Source of the DNA: Sphingopyxis sp.
GTDB lineage: Bacteria; Pseudomonadota; Alphaproteobacteria; Sphingomonadales; Sphingomonadaceae
DNA length: 21,967 nucleotides
Direction: 5' to 3'
Assembly (NCBI GenBank): GCA_013911715.1
Contig: JACEST010000016.1
Location: forward strand, 1-21,967
Below are positions 1-6,523 of this stretch, in pieces. The notes beneath the pieces were generated by a model, which did not search any database, was not told the DNA's origin, and was given only the letters and a program-made list of their open reading frames with translations. Made by a program: the position numbers and the translations under genes. The number at the start of each line of letters is the position of its first letter. Within the stretch, counting starts at the first letter, position 1.

Positions 1-1
1 C

Positions 2-1150
2 AATATCTCTGTCGGCGGTTCAATTTTCCGGCGCGACCTCAACAGCTTCAACTTTGTCGGCAACAACCGCGAAACCACCTTTGAGCAGGTAACCACGGGC
101 TTTCAGACCAATATCGGGGTTCCGCTCACCGAATTTCTCTCCGCCTTTGCCAGCTACAGCTTGAGCATCGACGACGTATCGCTCGACCGCGATACTTTTT
201 TCTTTGGCGATGAATGCGATGTGCTGGTCGCGGGACGCTTCTTGTGCGACGCCATTGGCAAGCGCACCACATCGCTGCTGGCGTTGACCGTCGCTTTTGA
301 CAATCGCGACAACCGCATCCGGCCGACCCGCGGCCAAGCGGTGTCGCTGCGCACCGATCTTGCCGGCCTCGGCGGCAGCGTCCGATACCTGCGCGGGGTG
401 GTCAACGCGAGCAAGCATTTCAATCTGGGCAGCGGTTTCATTCTGACCACCGCAGTTGAAGGCGGCTATATCTATTCCTTCGGGAACCGGCCGACGCCAA
501 CCAGCGACCGGGTGCGGCTGACCGACCGTTTCTTCCTTGGTGAACCACAGATTCGCGGATTTGACATTCGCGGCGTTGGCCCCCGCGTGATCCGCTTTGC
601 CGATGTAGACTTGACCGATACGCTCAATCCGGTGCTCGACACGTCGCTGTCGAACCGGCAGGGGTTGGTGGATGACGCGCTGGGCGGCCGCGCTTATTAT
701 CGTGGCCGGGTCGAGGTTGATATTCCGCTGGGGTCGGGAGCCAAGGAACTGGGCTTGCGTCCGTCGGTCTTCCTTGACGTGGGATCGGTGTTTCAGGTGC
801 GTCGGCCCGTCCTGACGACGCTTGCCGATTTCCGTGATCCCGCCGACGGGCGGACCAAGAATCTTTGCCGTAATGCCGCGACAGGCGGCATCAGCTTTGG
901 TTCAAATGTGTTGGCGGATGGAACGACGCAAAATCTCTTCAATCTTTGCCCCGCCGGTACCACGTCCAACCTAAGCCCGTTCGAAGAACGCTTTTTTGGC
1001 GACACGATCAAGCCGCGCGTCGCCATCGGCGCGGGCGTCAACTGGAATTCGCCGTTCGGGCCGTTCCGCATCGATTTCGCATATGCTCTCCTCGAAGAAG
1101 AGGGCGACGATACCAAGAGATTTTCATTCAACGTAGGAACCCAATTCTGA
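2..1150 (+). CDS. bamA: BamA outer-membrane assembly factor, C-terminal part (5' truncated)
   Basis: This is the C-terminal ~382 residues of BamA, the outer-membrane barrel that inserts other beta-barrel proteins. The reading frame is open from base 2, so the start and the POTRA domains lie left of the window. Visible signs are alternating amphipathic beta-strand segments, an IRGFDIRGVGPR segment matching the conserved (V/I)RGF lid-loop motif of the Omp85 family, and a final strand ending in Phe (FSFNVGTQF), the usual outer-membrane insertion signal. Two cysteines in an extracellular-loop-like stretch (roughly residues 284-320 of this fragment) could form a disulfide; this is inference. The stop codon overlaps the skp start by one base (TGATG), so the two are translationally coupled. 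The bamA-skp-fabZ order is the standard proteobacterial envelope operon. Identity is very secure. Confidence 0.95.
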   Translation, partial: NISVGGSIFRRDLNSFNFVGNNRETTFEQVTTGFQTNIGVPLTEFLSAFASYSLSIDDVSLDRDTFFFGDECDVLVAGRFLCDAIGKRTTSLLALTVAFDNRDNRIRPTRGQAVSLRTDLAGLGGSVRYLRGVVNASKHFNLGSGFILTTAVEGGYIYSFGNRPTPTSDRVRLTDRFFLGEPQIRGFDIRGVGPRVIRFADVDLTDTLNPVLDTSLSNRQGLVDDALGGRAYYRGRVEVDIPLGSGAKELGLRPSVFLDVGSVFQVRRPVLTTLADFRDPADGRTKNLCRNAATGGISFGSNVLADGTTQNLFNLCPAGTTSNLSPFEERFFGDTIKPRVAIGAGVNWNSPFGPFRIDFAYALLEEEGDDTKRFSFNVGTQF

Positions 1151-1827
1151 TGAAAAAATTGTTTGCCGCGACGGCACTTGCCGCCGCAACGCTCACCGTC
1201 GCACCGCTGTTTGCGGTTCCGGCCGCTGCCCAGTCCAAAACCGGCATTGCCGTCGCCGATGTACGCGTTGCCGCTGCGCGTTCCAATGCGTTCACGACCG
1301 CTGCCCAGCAGATCGAAACCACCTATAAGGCTCAGATTGATGCACGCGACAGCCGCGCCCAGACGCTGCAGGCCGAACTGAACCTGCTGGTTGCCAAATA
1401 TAACGAAGAAGCGCGCAAACCGACGCCGAATCAGGCCACTGTGCAGGCCGCCGCCAAAGCGGTGCAGGACAAGCGGACTGCCGCCACCGCCGAAATCAGC
1501 CAACTCGGCCAGCAGGTCGATCTCGCTATCGCCTATGTCGAGGACCAGATCAGCCTTCGCATGAATGAAGCCATTCGCGCGGCGATGAAGCGGTTGAAGG
1601 TCGATCTGCTGCTGAACCCCGAGGGCGTATTGGCGCGCGAACCCGCCGTCGATATCACCGACGCGGTTGTGGCCGACCTCAACGCGATCCTGCCCAACGT
1701 CGGCATTGTTCCGCCCGCTGGTTACCAGCCAGGCCAGCTGGTTCAGGCCAAGAATCAGGAACTGGTCAACGCCGCGCGCGCCACGCCCGCCACCACGCCG
1801 CCGCCAGCACAGCCGCAGACGCGCTGA
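1150..1827 (+). CDS. skp: Skp/OmpH periplasmic chaperone
   Basis: This 225-residue protein of the OmpH/Skp family holds unfolded outer-membrane proteins in the periplasm for delivery to BamA. Residues 1-27 form a Sec signal peptide (MKK, an Ala/Leu-rich core, AAAQ cleavage region). The mature part starts with the family's 'IAVADVRVA' strand and continues into long Ala/Gln/Glu/Lys-rich helices (about 55-160) that would form the coiled-coil tentacles, including 'LQAELNLLVAKYNEEARK'. A 'GVLAREPAVDITDAVVADLNAILP' type end closes the family domain. The last ~35 residues are a Pro/Thr/Gln-rich tail absent from E. coli Skp, which makes this protein longer than the ~160-residue enterobacterial form. 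The ATG overlaps the bamA stop. The fabZ start follows 8 nt after the stop. Confidence 0.93.
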   Translation: MKKLFAATALAAATLTVAPLFAVPAAAQSKTGIAVADVRVAAARSNAFTTAAQQIETTYKAQIDARDSRAQTLQAELNLLVAKYNEEARKPTPNQATVQAAAKAVQDKRTAATAEISQLGQQVDLAIAYVEDQISLRMNEAIRAAMKRLKVDLLLNPEGVLAREPAVDITDAVVADLNAILPNVGIVPPAGYQPGQLVQAKNQELVNAARATPATTPPPAQPQTR

Positions 1828-1835
1828 GGACGAAA

Positions 1836-2324
1836 ATGAGCGGGCAGGGGGAAACGGTAAGCGCGGCGAAGACGCTGGGTCCGATGGATATCCGGCGGAT
1901 CATGGCGGCGATCCCGCACCGTTACCCCCTGCTGCTCGTCGACCGGGTGGTCAGCCTGGTCCCTGATACCGCGATTCATGCGGTCAAAGCCGTGACGATG
2001 AACGAGGAATTTTTCCAGGGCCATTTCCCTGGCCGCCCGATCATGCCCGGTGTGCTGATTATCGAGGCGATGGCGCAGGCCGCAGCGGTGCTCGCGGTCG
2101 AATCGCTGGGCCTCGCTGCAACGGGCAAGCTCGTCTATTTCATGGCGATCGACGGCGCGAAGTTCCGCAAGCCGGTCGAACCCGGCTGCCTGCTCGACCT
2201 GCACGTCGAAATTGTTCAGAACAAGCGGACGATCTGCAAATTTGCGGGGCGCGCGCTGCTCGACGGCGCGGTTGCGGCGGAATGCCAGTTTACCGCGATG
2301 ATTGCGGATCCGCCGCAGAGCTGA
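1836..2324 (+). CDS. fabZ: 3-hydroxyacyl-ACP dehydratase FabZ
   Basis: This 162-residue cytoplasmic hot-dog-fold enzyme dehydrates (3R)-hydroxyacyl-ACP to trans-2-enoyl-ACP in type II fatty-acid elongation. The sequence shows the substrate-tunnel segment 'IPHRYPLLLVDRV' (residues 26-38), the catalytic His in GHFPGRPIMPG (H63) and the catalytic Glu in IIEAMAQ (E77). The 'FRKPVEPG' segment follows. Length fits the family (about 150 residues) with a slightly long N-terminus of ~16 residues before the conserved 'MDIRRIMAAIPHRYP'. The chosen ATG has a GAGGA ribosome site at 1826-1830 overlapping the skp stop. It is the last gene of the bamA-skp-fabZ run here; lpxA, often next, is replaced by a dispersed repeat and rpmE. 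Confidence 0.95.
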   Translation: MSGQGETVSAAKTLGPMDIRRIMAAIPHRYPLLLVDRVVSLVPDTAIHAVKAVTMNEEFFQGHFPGRPIMPGVLIIEAMAQAAAVLAVESLGLAATGKLVYFMAIDGAKFRKPVEPGCLLDLHVEIVQNKRTICKFAGRALLDGAVAAECQFTAMIADPPQS

Positions 2325-2339
2325 AGCTCTTTCTCTATT

Positions 2340-2463
2340 CCGTCTGTCCTGAGCTTGTCGAAGGACCGTTTTTCCTTTTTCCTTCGCCGAAGAAGAAGGA
2401 CAGCCCCCCTCGACTGACTTGACAGTCGCTCGGGACAGGCTTCGACACGCTCAGGGAAGACGG
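2340..2463. repeat. Dispersed palindromic repeat, copy A (long form)
   Basis: A 124-bp element just after fabZ. Its ends form a 24-bp imperfect inverted repeat (2340-2363 against 2440-2463, 21 of 24 paired), each carrying the CCTGAGCTTGTCGAAG-type core. The right half adds a second module with a CGACTG...CAGTCG hairpin. An inverted copy lies at 4410-4531, with 45 bases identical between 2403-2447 and 4426-4470. It may act as the 3' hairpin of the bamA-skp-fabZ transcript. No transposase is present, so it is a non-autonomous REP/MITE-like element. Confidence 0.9.
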
Positions 2464-2564
2464 CGTTGGGGTGGCAAATTGTAAATGCAGACGCAGCGGC
2501 TTGCGTTTCCACGCTTCCCCCATTAAGGGCCGCGCTTCCGCCAAATGGCAAGGGACTCAACGCA

Positions 2565-2581
2565 GCTGGTCGGTAACCAGC
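2565..2581 (+). promoter_or_regulatory. Hairpin in rpmE leader
   Basis: A perfect 6-bp stem (GCTGGT / ACCAGC) with a 5-nt loop ends only 5 nt before the AGGAG ribosome site of rpmE (2587-2591). Such a stem could be an autoregulatory ribosomal-protein leader or simply a small local fold. Function is inference. Confidence 0.3.
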
Positions 2582-2601
2582 GGCACAGGAGCATTAAGAC
2601 G

Positions 2602-2829
2602 ATGAAACAGGGCATCCACCCCGACTATCACATGATCAAGGTCCAGATGACGAACGGCACCGTTTATGAAACGCGTTCGACCTGGGGCAAAGAGGGCGAC
2701 ACGCTCGCGCTCGAAATCGATCCCACCGCGCACCCGGCCTGGACCGGCGGCACTGGACGTCTGCTCGACGCGGGCGGCCAGGTCGCGAAGTTCAACAAGC
2801 GTTTCGGCGGCCTGTCGCTCAAGCGTTGA
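2602..2829 (+). CDS. rpmE: Ribosomal protein L31 (cysteine-free form)
   Basis: This 75-residue protein bL31 of the large ribosomal subunit contributes to the inter-subunit bridge. It starts MKQGIHPDYHMIKV and ends FNKRFGGLSLKR, both typical of L31. There are no cysteines, so the zinc-binding CxxC site of the E. coli primary form is absent; this zinc-independent form is usual in Alphaproteobacteria. The start at 2602 was chosen over an upstream in-frame ATG (2545) because AGGAG lies at 2587-2591, 10 nt before it, and because homologues begin here. It is an apparent single gene: fabZ and a repeat lie upstream and glpK converges from the right across a strong palindrome. Confidence 0.95.
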   Translation: MKQGIHPDYHMIKVQMTNGTVYETRSTWGKEGDTLALEIDPTAHPAWTGGTGRLLDAGGQVAKFNKRFGGLSLKR

Positions 2830-2836
2830 GCGCGCC

Positions 2837-2913
2837 GGGGACTGTCCCTTTAGGGACTGTCCCCTATGCCGCCAGCGCCGGGCTGAGGGACAGTCCCTAA
2901 AGGGACAGTCCCC
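2837..2913. terminator. Fourfold palindrome between convergent rpmE and glpK
   Basis: A 27-bp perfect inverted repeat (2837-2863 with 2887-2913) is separated by a 23-nt loop. Each arm is two copies of the 11-mer GGGACTGTCCC (or its complement GGGACAGTCCC) spaced by TTTA or TAAA. Each 11-mer is itself a palindrome around one base. The site lies 7 nt after the rpmE stop and 6 nt from the glpK stop, so it is well placed as a bidirectional transcription barrier. There is no T-tract, so intrinsic termination is not proven. Confidence 0.7.
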
Positions 2914-2919
2914 GCTGCA

Positions 2920-4392
2920 TCAGCCCAGCACTTTCGAAAGCGCGCTTTGCCACCCGTTAAGGCGCGCCTTTCGTGTGTCTTCGGCGATCGACGGGGTGAA
3001 GCGTGTCGCGGTGCCGCGCAGCGCCGCCGCCGCATCGCCCAGCGATGCGAACAGTCCCGCCCCCGTCGCCGCGAGCATTGCCGCGCCAAGCGCGGTGCTT
3101 TCGACGAAATCGGGCCGTTCGACCGGCACCTTCAGCATGTCGGCCAGATCCTGCGCCATCCAGTCATTTGCCGCCATGCCGCCATCGATGCGCAACTCGG
3201 CCCAGTCGACCCCGTCGGCTGCAAAGGCCGATTTCAGGTCGTGCGCCTGATAGGCCTGCGCCTCCAGCGCCGCGCGCGCGACATGTGCTTTGGTGCTGGC
3301 AAAGCTCAGACCCGACAGCGCGCCCAGTGCATCGGGCCGCCAATGCGGCGCGCCGAGGCCTGCTAGCGCCGGGACCAGATAGACGCCGCCATTATCCTCC
3401 ACCGACCGCGCCAGCCCTTCGCTTTCGGCGGCGCTCGCCAGCAGCCCGAGGCCGTCACGCAGCCATTTGATCAGCGATCCGGCAACAAACACCGAACCTT
3501 CGAGCGCATAGTGGCGCGCGTCGCCATCCTGCACCAAGACAGTGGCAAGCAGCCGGTTGGTCGAATGCGGGCGGGTCGTGCCGCTGGTGGTCAGGATGAA
3601 CGCGCCGGTGCCAAAGGTGGCCTTGGTCTGTCCCGGGGTCAGGCACGCCTGACCGACGGTCGCGGCCTGCTGATCGCCCGCCATGCCGGTAATCGGAATC
3701 GCCCCGCCAAGCAGCGCGGGGTTGGTGCGCCCGACTTCAGTGGTGCAGCCGACAATAGTGGGCAAAATCGCGCGCGGCACGCCGAGAAGATCGCACAGCC
3801 CTTCGTCCCAGCCGCCCGCACCATTGATGTCCATCAGCAGCGTCCGCGAGGCGTTGGTCGCATCTGTCACATGCACCCCGCCGGTGAGACGAAAGATGAG
3901 GTAGCTTTCAATGGTTCCCACCGCGAGCCGGTCGCCCGCCGCGCGCAATTGCGGCCAATGGCGCAGTGCCCAGCCAATCTTGCTCCCCGAAAAATAAGGG
4001 TCGAGCAGCAGGCCGGTTTTGGCTTGGACCGCCGCCTCGTGCCCCGCCGCCTTCAGCGCGGCGCAATCATCGGCGGTGCGACGGTCCTGCCACACAATCG
4101 CCGGGGCGAGCGGTTCGCCAGTGGTGCGGTCCCAGAAGACGATGGTTTCGCGCTGATTGGTGATACCGATGCACGCGATGCGGTCGGCCCCGCCCGCTTG
4201 CGCGATCATGTCACGGGTGCATGCCAGCGTCGCGTCCCAGATTTCGGCGGCGTCATGCTCGACCAGCCCCGGCGCCGGATAATATTGCCGAAATTCGCGC
4301 TGCGCGCTGCCGAGCGGTGCGCCCTCCGCGCTGAACAGCATCGCGCGGGTCGATGTCGTGCCTTCGTCGATGACGATGATGTGGTCCGTCAA
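2920..4392 (-). CDS. glpK: Glycerol kinase
   Basis: This 490-residue FGGY-family kinase phosphorylates glycerol to sn-glycerol 3-phosphate using ATP in the cytoplasm. The phosphate-1 motif is DEGTTSTRAMLF (9-20). Glycerol-contacting residues match E. coli: R81-E82 in NQRET, W101, Y133 in DPYFSG and D240 in GMAGDQQAA. The ATP-site segments FGTGAFILT (260-268) and 'GLGAPHWRPDALGALSGLS' are present. The length is slightly below the E. coli 502. The GGT/R segment that binds the inhibitor fructose 1,6-bisphosphate in E. coli is not obvious here. The start codon is TTG (4390-4392), supported by a GAAGGG site 8 nt upstream. No glpF, glpD or glpR neighbours are seen, and a dispersed repeat begins 17 nt upstream of the start codon, so its promoter must lie in or beyond that repeat. 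Confidence 0.95.
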   Translation of the reverse strand: MTDHIIVIDEGTTSTRAMLFSAEGAPLGSAQREFRQYYPAPGLVEHDAAEIWDATLACTRDMIAQAGGADRIACIGITNQRETIVFWDRTTGEPLAPAIVWQDRRTADDCAALKAAGHEAAVQAKTGLLLDPYFSGSKIGWALRHWPQLRAAGDRLAVGTIESYLIFRLTGGVHVTDATNASRTLLMDINGAGGWDEGLCDLLGVPRAILPTIVGCTTEVGRTNPALLGGAIPITGMAGDQQAATVGQACLTPGQTKATFGTGAFILTTSGTTRPHSTNRLLATVLVQDGDARHYALEGSVFVAGSLIKWLRDGLGLLASAAESEGLARSVEDNGGVYLVPALAGLGAPHWRPDALGALSGLSFASTKAHVARAALEAQAYQAHDLKSAFAADGVDWAELRIDGGMAANDWMAQDLADMLKVPVERPDFVESTALGAAMLAATGAGLFASLGDAAAALRGTATRFTPSIAEDTRKARLNGWQSALSKVLG

Positions 4393-4400
4393 GCTTTCAT

Positions 4401-4406
4401 CCCTTC
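4401..4406 (-). promoter_or_regulatory. Ribosome binding site fixing a TTG start for glpK
   Basis: On the minus strand GAAGGG lies 8 nt before the TTG at 4392-4390. The nearby ATG at 4400-4398 is out of frame and hits a stop after three codons, so TTG is preferred. Confidence 0.6.
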
Positions 4407-4409
4407 TTT

Positions 4410-4531
4410 TCGCTTGCCCTGAGCTTGTCGAAGCCTGTCCCGAGCGACTGTCAAGTCAGTCGAGGGGGGCGTCCTTTTCTTCGACTATGGTAGAAGGAAG
4501 AACAGTCCTTCGACAAGCTCAGGACGAGCGG
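4410..4531. repeat. Dispersed palindromic repeat, copy B (long form, inverted to copy A)
   Basis: A 122-bp element with 24-bp imperfect terminal inverted repeats (4410-4433 and 4508-4531, 21 of 24 paired). It is the reverse complement of the copy at 2340-2463, with an uninterrupted 45-base match (4426-4470). It occupies the upstream region of glpK. Together with the leader of the next gene it fills the 406-base stretch without a coding gene between 4393 and 4798. Confidence 0.9.
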
Positions 4532-4533
4532 GT

Positions 4534-4798
4534 CAAAGGAAAAATGGAAGTCTCTTGCCGCCCCCTTGCCAAATCGCCGCAGCTATGCCATATATGTTGC
4601 AGCGCAGCATTGGCGGCAGATAAAGCCGCCCTCGCACCGGCAGCGTGACCATGGGCCATCTGGGCCCGCAGATGGGCCGGATGTTTGCGTTTCCCTTTTC
4701 GAAGGCTTCCCATTCACGCGGGTTGATTTCACCCCCGCGAACCTGTCGGGCGTGGTGTTTTGCCATGCCGCCGGGCGAGCCATATTTTGAGTATATCC
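4534..4798 (+). promoter_or_regulatory. Long structured leader/promoter region of the DEAD-box helicase
   Basis: About 265 nt without a convincing gene. A weak promoter-like pair is TTGCCA (4566-4571) and TATATG (4591-4596), with a long spacer of 19. It overlaps a TGC-rich inverted repeat TGTTGC-AGC-GCAGCA (4595-4609). Downstream are short perfect stems: GGCGGC/GCCGCC near 4612-4630, CATCTG/CAGATG near 4657-4674, and CGCGGG/CCCGCG near 4717-4740. A long folded leader would suit temperature- or auto-regulation known for cold-shock helicases such as DeaD. This is inference only. Confidence 0.35.
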
Positions 4799-6361
4799 AT
4801 GACTGATTTTTCCAAATTCGGCCTGAACGAAGTGTTGATGCACGCGTTGGCCAGCAAAAACTACGCCACCCCCACGCCGATCCAGACGCAGGCTATCCCG
4901 CTCTTGATGAAGGGCCATGACCTGTGCGGCATCGCGCAGACGGGGACTGGCAAGACGGCGGCTTTTTCGCTGCCTTCGCTCCACAAGCTGATTTCCAACC
5001 CCAAGCCGCGCCCGTTGAAGGGTTGCCGCATGCTGGTCCTGTCGCCGACGCGCGAGCTCGCGGCCCAGATTGCGCAAAGCTGCCGTGACTATGGCCGCTT
5101 TGCCCAGATTTCGGTCGACACGGTATTCGGCGGCGTGCCGATCAATCGCCAGATCAACAAGCTGGCGGGCGGACTCGACATTCTTGTCGCGACGCCAGGG
5201 CGTCTGCTCGACCTGATCGATCAGCGCGCGTTGACACTGAAAGACGTCGAGATTTTCGTGCTCGATGAGGCCGACCAGATGATGGACATGGGCTTCATCC
5301 ACAGCCTGAAACGCGTCGCCAAGCTGCTCCCGCCGCAGCGCCAGAATCTGTTTTTCTCGGCAACCATGCCAAAAGAAATCCGCGCGCTGGCTAGCCAGTT
5401 CCTGAACGATCCGGTCGAAGTGTCGGTAACGCCGCAGGCGACCACGGTCGAAAAAATCCGCCAATATGCGACCTTTGTCCAGCAAAAGGAAAAGCAGGCG
5501 CTGCTCCACCATGTCGTGCAGACGCAGGAGATTGACCGCGCGCTGATTTTCACCCGAACCAAGCACGGCGCCGACCGCGTTGTCCGCCACCTGATGGGCG
5601 CGGGCATCAAGGCCGCCGCGATTCATGGCAACAAGAGCCAGGGCCAGCGCACCGCCGCGCTTCAGGCGTTCCGCAGCGGCGATACTCGTCTGCTCGTCGC
5701 AACCGACATTGCCGCGCGCGGCATCGACGTGTCGGGGGTCAGCCATGTCATCAATTTCGAACTGCCCAATGTCGCCGAACAATATGTCCACCGCATCGGC
5801 CGCACCGCGCGCGCCGGGGCCGAAGGCATGGCGATCAGCTTTGTCGCCGATGACGAGCGGCCTTATCTGAAAGCCATCGAACGCGTCACGCGCAGCAAGG
5901 CCGAAGCCATGCCGTTGCCCGCCGGGTTCAACGAACTCGTCCGCAACCTTCCCGCGCCCGCCGCGCCGCCCAAGGACACGGGGTCGAAGGGCCGCAGCCC
6001 CTCACGCCAGCGCGATGATGCGCATTTTGCCAACCGCAACGCGCGCCATGGCCGCAGTGATGACCGCGGCCCGCGCGCCAACCCGGTACGCGGCGACCGC
6101 TCGGCGCGCAGTGATGCGCGGCCGCCGCGCGGCGAATTTACCGCGCCGCAAACCGGCTGGACCCCGCCTGTGGGTGAAGGCGCGGCCCGCGCCGACGGCG
6201 GCCAGCGGCGTCCGGCACATGTCCAGCGCGATGCCCGCCCGCAGGGTCAGCCCGGCGCGCGCCCGCAAGGCCAGCGCGACGGTCGCCCCAGCGGCGGTGG
6301 ACGCCCCCAGGGCGGCGGCGGTGGACGCCCCGACGGCAATCGCCGATTCGGCGGACGTTGA
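4799..6361 (+). CDS. rhlE: DEAD-box ATP-dependent RNA helicase, RhlE type
   Basis: This 520-residue cytoplasmic RNA helicase unwinds short RNA duplexes, for example in ribosome assembly, RNA decay or cold adaptation. All core motifs are present: Q motif PTPIQTQAIP (25-34), Walker A AQTGTGKT (46-53), PTRELA (83-88), TPGRL (132-136), DEAD (156-159), SAT (187-189), ATDIAARGID (301-310) and HRIGRTARAG (331-340). Residues ~385-520 form a low-complexity tail rich in Arg, Gly, Pro, Gln and Asp with repeated 'GRPQG'-like units, a typical RNA-binding tail of RhlE proteins. The ATG at 4799 was preferred to one at 4760 because homologues begin with 'F..FGL....L.AL...Y..PTPIQ'. A dispersed hairpin repeat follows 20 nt after the stop. 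The family is certain; assignment to RhlE rather than another DEAD subfamily is likely. Confidence 0.9.
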   Translation: MTDFSKFGLNEVLMHALASKNYATPTPIQTQAIPLLMKGHDLCGIAQTGTGKTAAFSLPSLHKLISNPKPRPLKGCRMLVLSPTRELAAQIAQSCRDYGRFAQISVDTVFGGVPINRQINKLAGGLDILVATPGRLLDLIDQRALTLKDVEIFVLDEADQMMDMGFIHSLKRVAKLLPPQRQNLFFSATMPKEIRALASQFLNDPVEVSVTPQATTVEKIRQYATFVQQKEKQALLHHVVQTQEIDRALIFTRTKHGADRVVRHLMGAGIKAAAIHGNKSQGQRTAALQAFRSGDTRLLVATDIAARGIDVSGVSHVINFELPNVAEQYVHRIGRTARAGAEGMAISFVADDERPYLKAIERVTRSKAEAMPLPAGFNELVRNLPAPAAPPKDTGSKGRSPSRQRDDAHFANRNARHGRSDDRGPRANPVRGDRSARSDARPPRGEFTAPQTGWTPPVGEGAARADGGQRRPAHVQRDARPQGQPGARPQGQRDGRPSGGGRPQGGGGGRPDGNRRFGGR

Positions 6362-6380
6362 GGCTTTAACCCTCCATTTG

Positions 6381-6456
6381 TCGTCCCCGCGAAAGCGGGG
6401 ATCCAGGGCGGACTATCCATATGATCGCCCTGGGTTCTCGCTTTCGCGGGAATGAC
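6381..6456. repeat. Palindromic repeat of a second family (CCCGCGAAAGCGGG type)
   Basis: A 76-bp inverted repeat: 6381-6410 pairs with 6426-6455 in 25 of 30 positions, around a 15-nt loop. Each arm contains its own CCCCGCGAAAGCGGGG-like stem. It lies between the helicase and a hydrolase and is unrelated to the GAGCTTGTCGAAG family. It may serve as a transcript-end hairpin. Confidence 0.85.
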
Positions 6457-6523
6457 ACTGTGTAAGGGGCTAGCCAAACCCCGGCCTTTGCTGCTTATTG
6501 GGCCCCACAATTGGGGGCAGATT

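Noticed and set aside
2602..2829. Loss of zinc-binding cysteines in L31 as a notable defect
   Set aside because: Cysteine-free L31 is the normal form in many Alphaproteobacteria.
2340..2913. CRISPR-like repeats
   Set aside because: The units are palindromic pairs with no regular spacers and no cas genes; they fit REP/MITE-like elements.
3511..4422. 303-residue + strand open frame opposite glpK
   Set aside because: It is a shadow of glycerol kinase, which has conserved substrate residues in the other strand.
4583..5791. 402-residue minus-strand open frame opposite the helicase
   Set aside because: It is antisense to all the conserved DEAD-box motifs and has no protein signature of its own.
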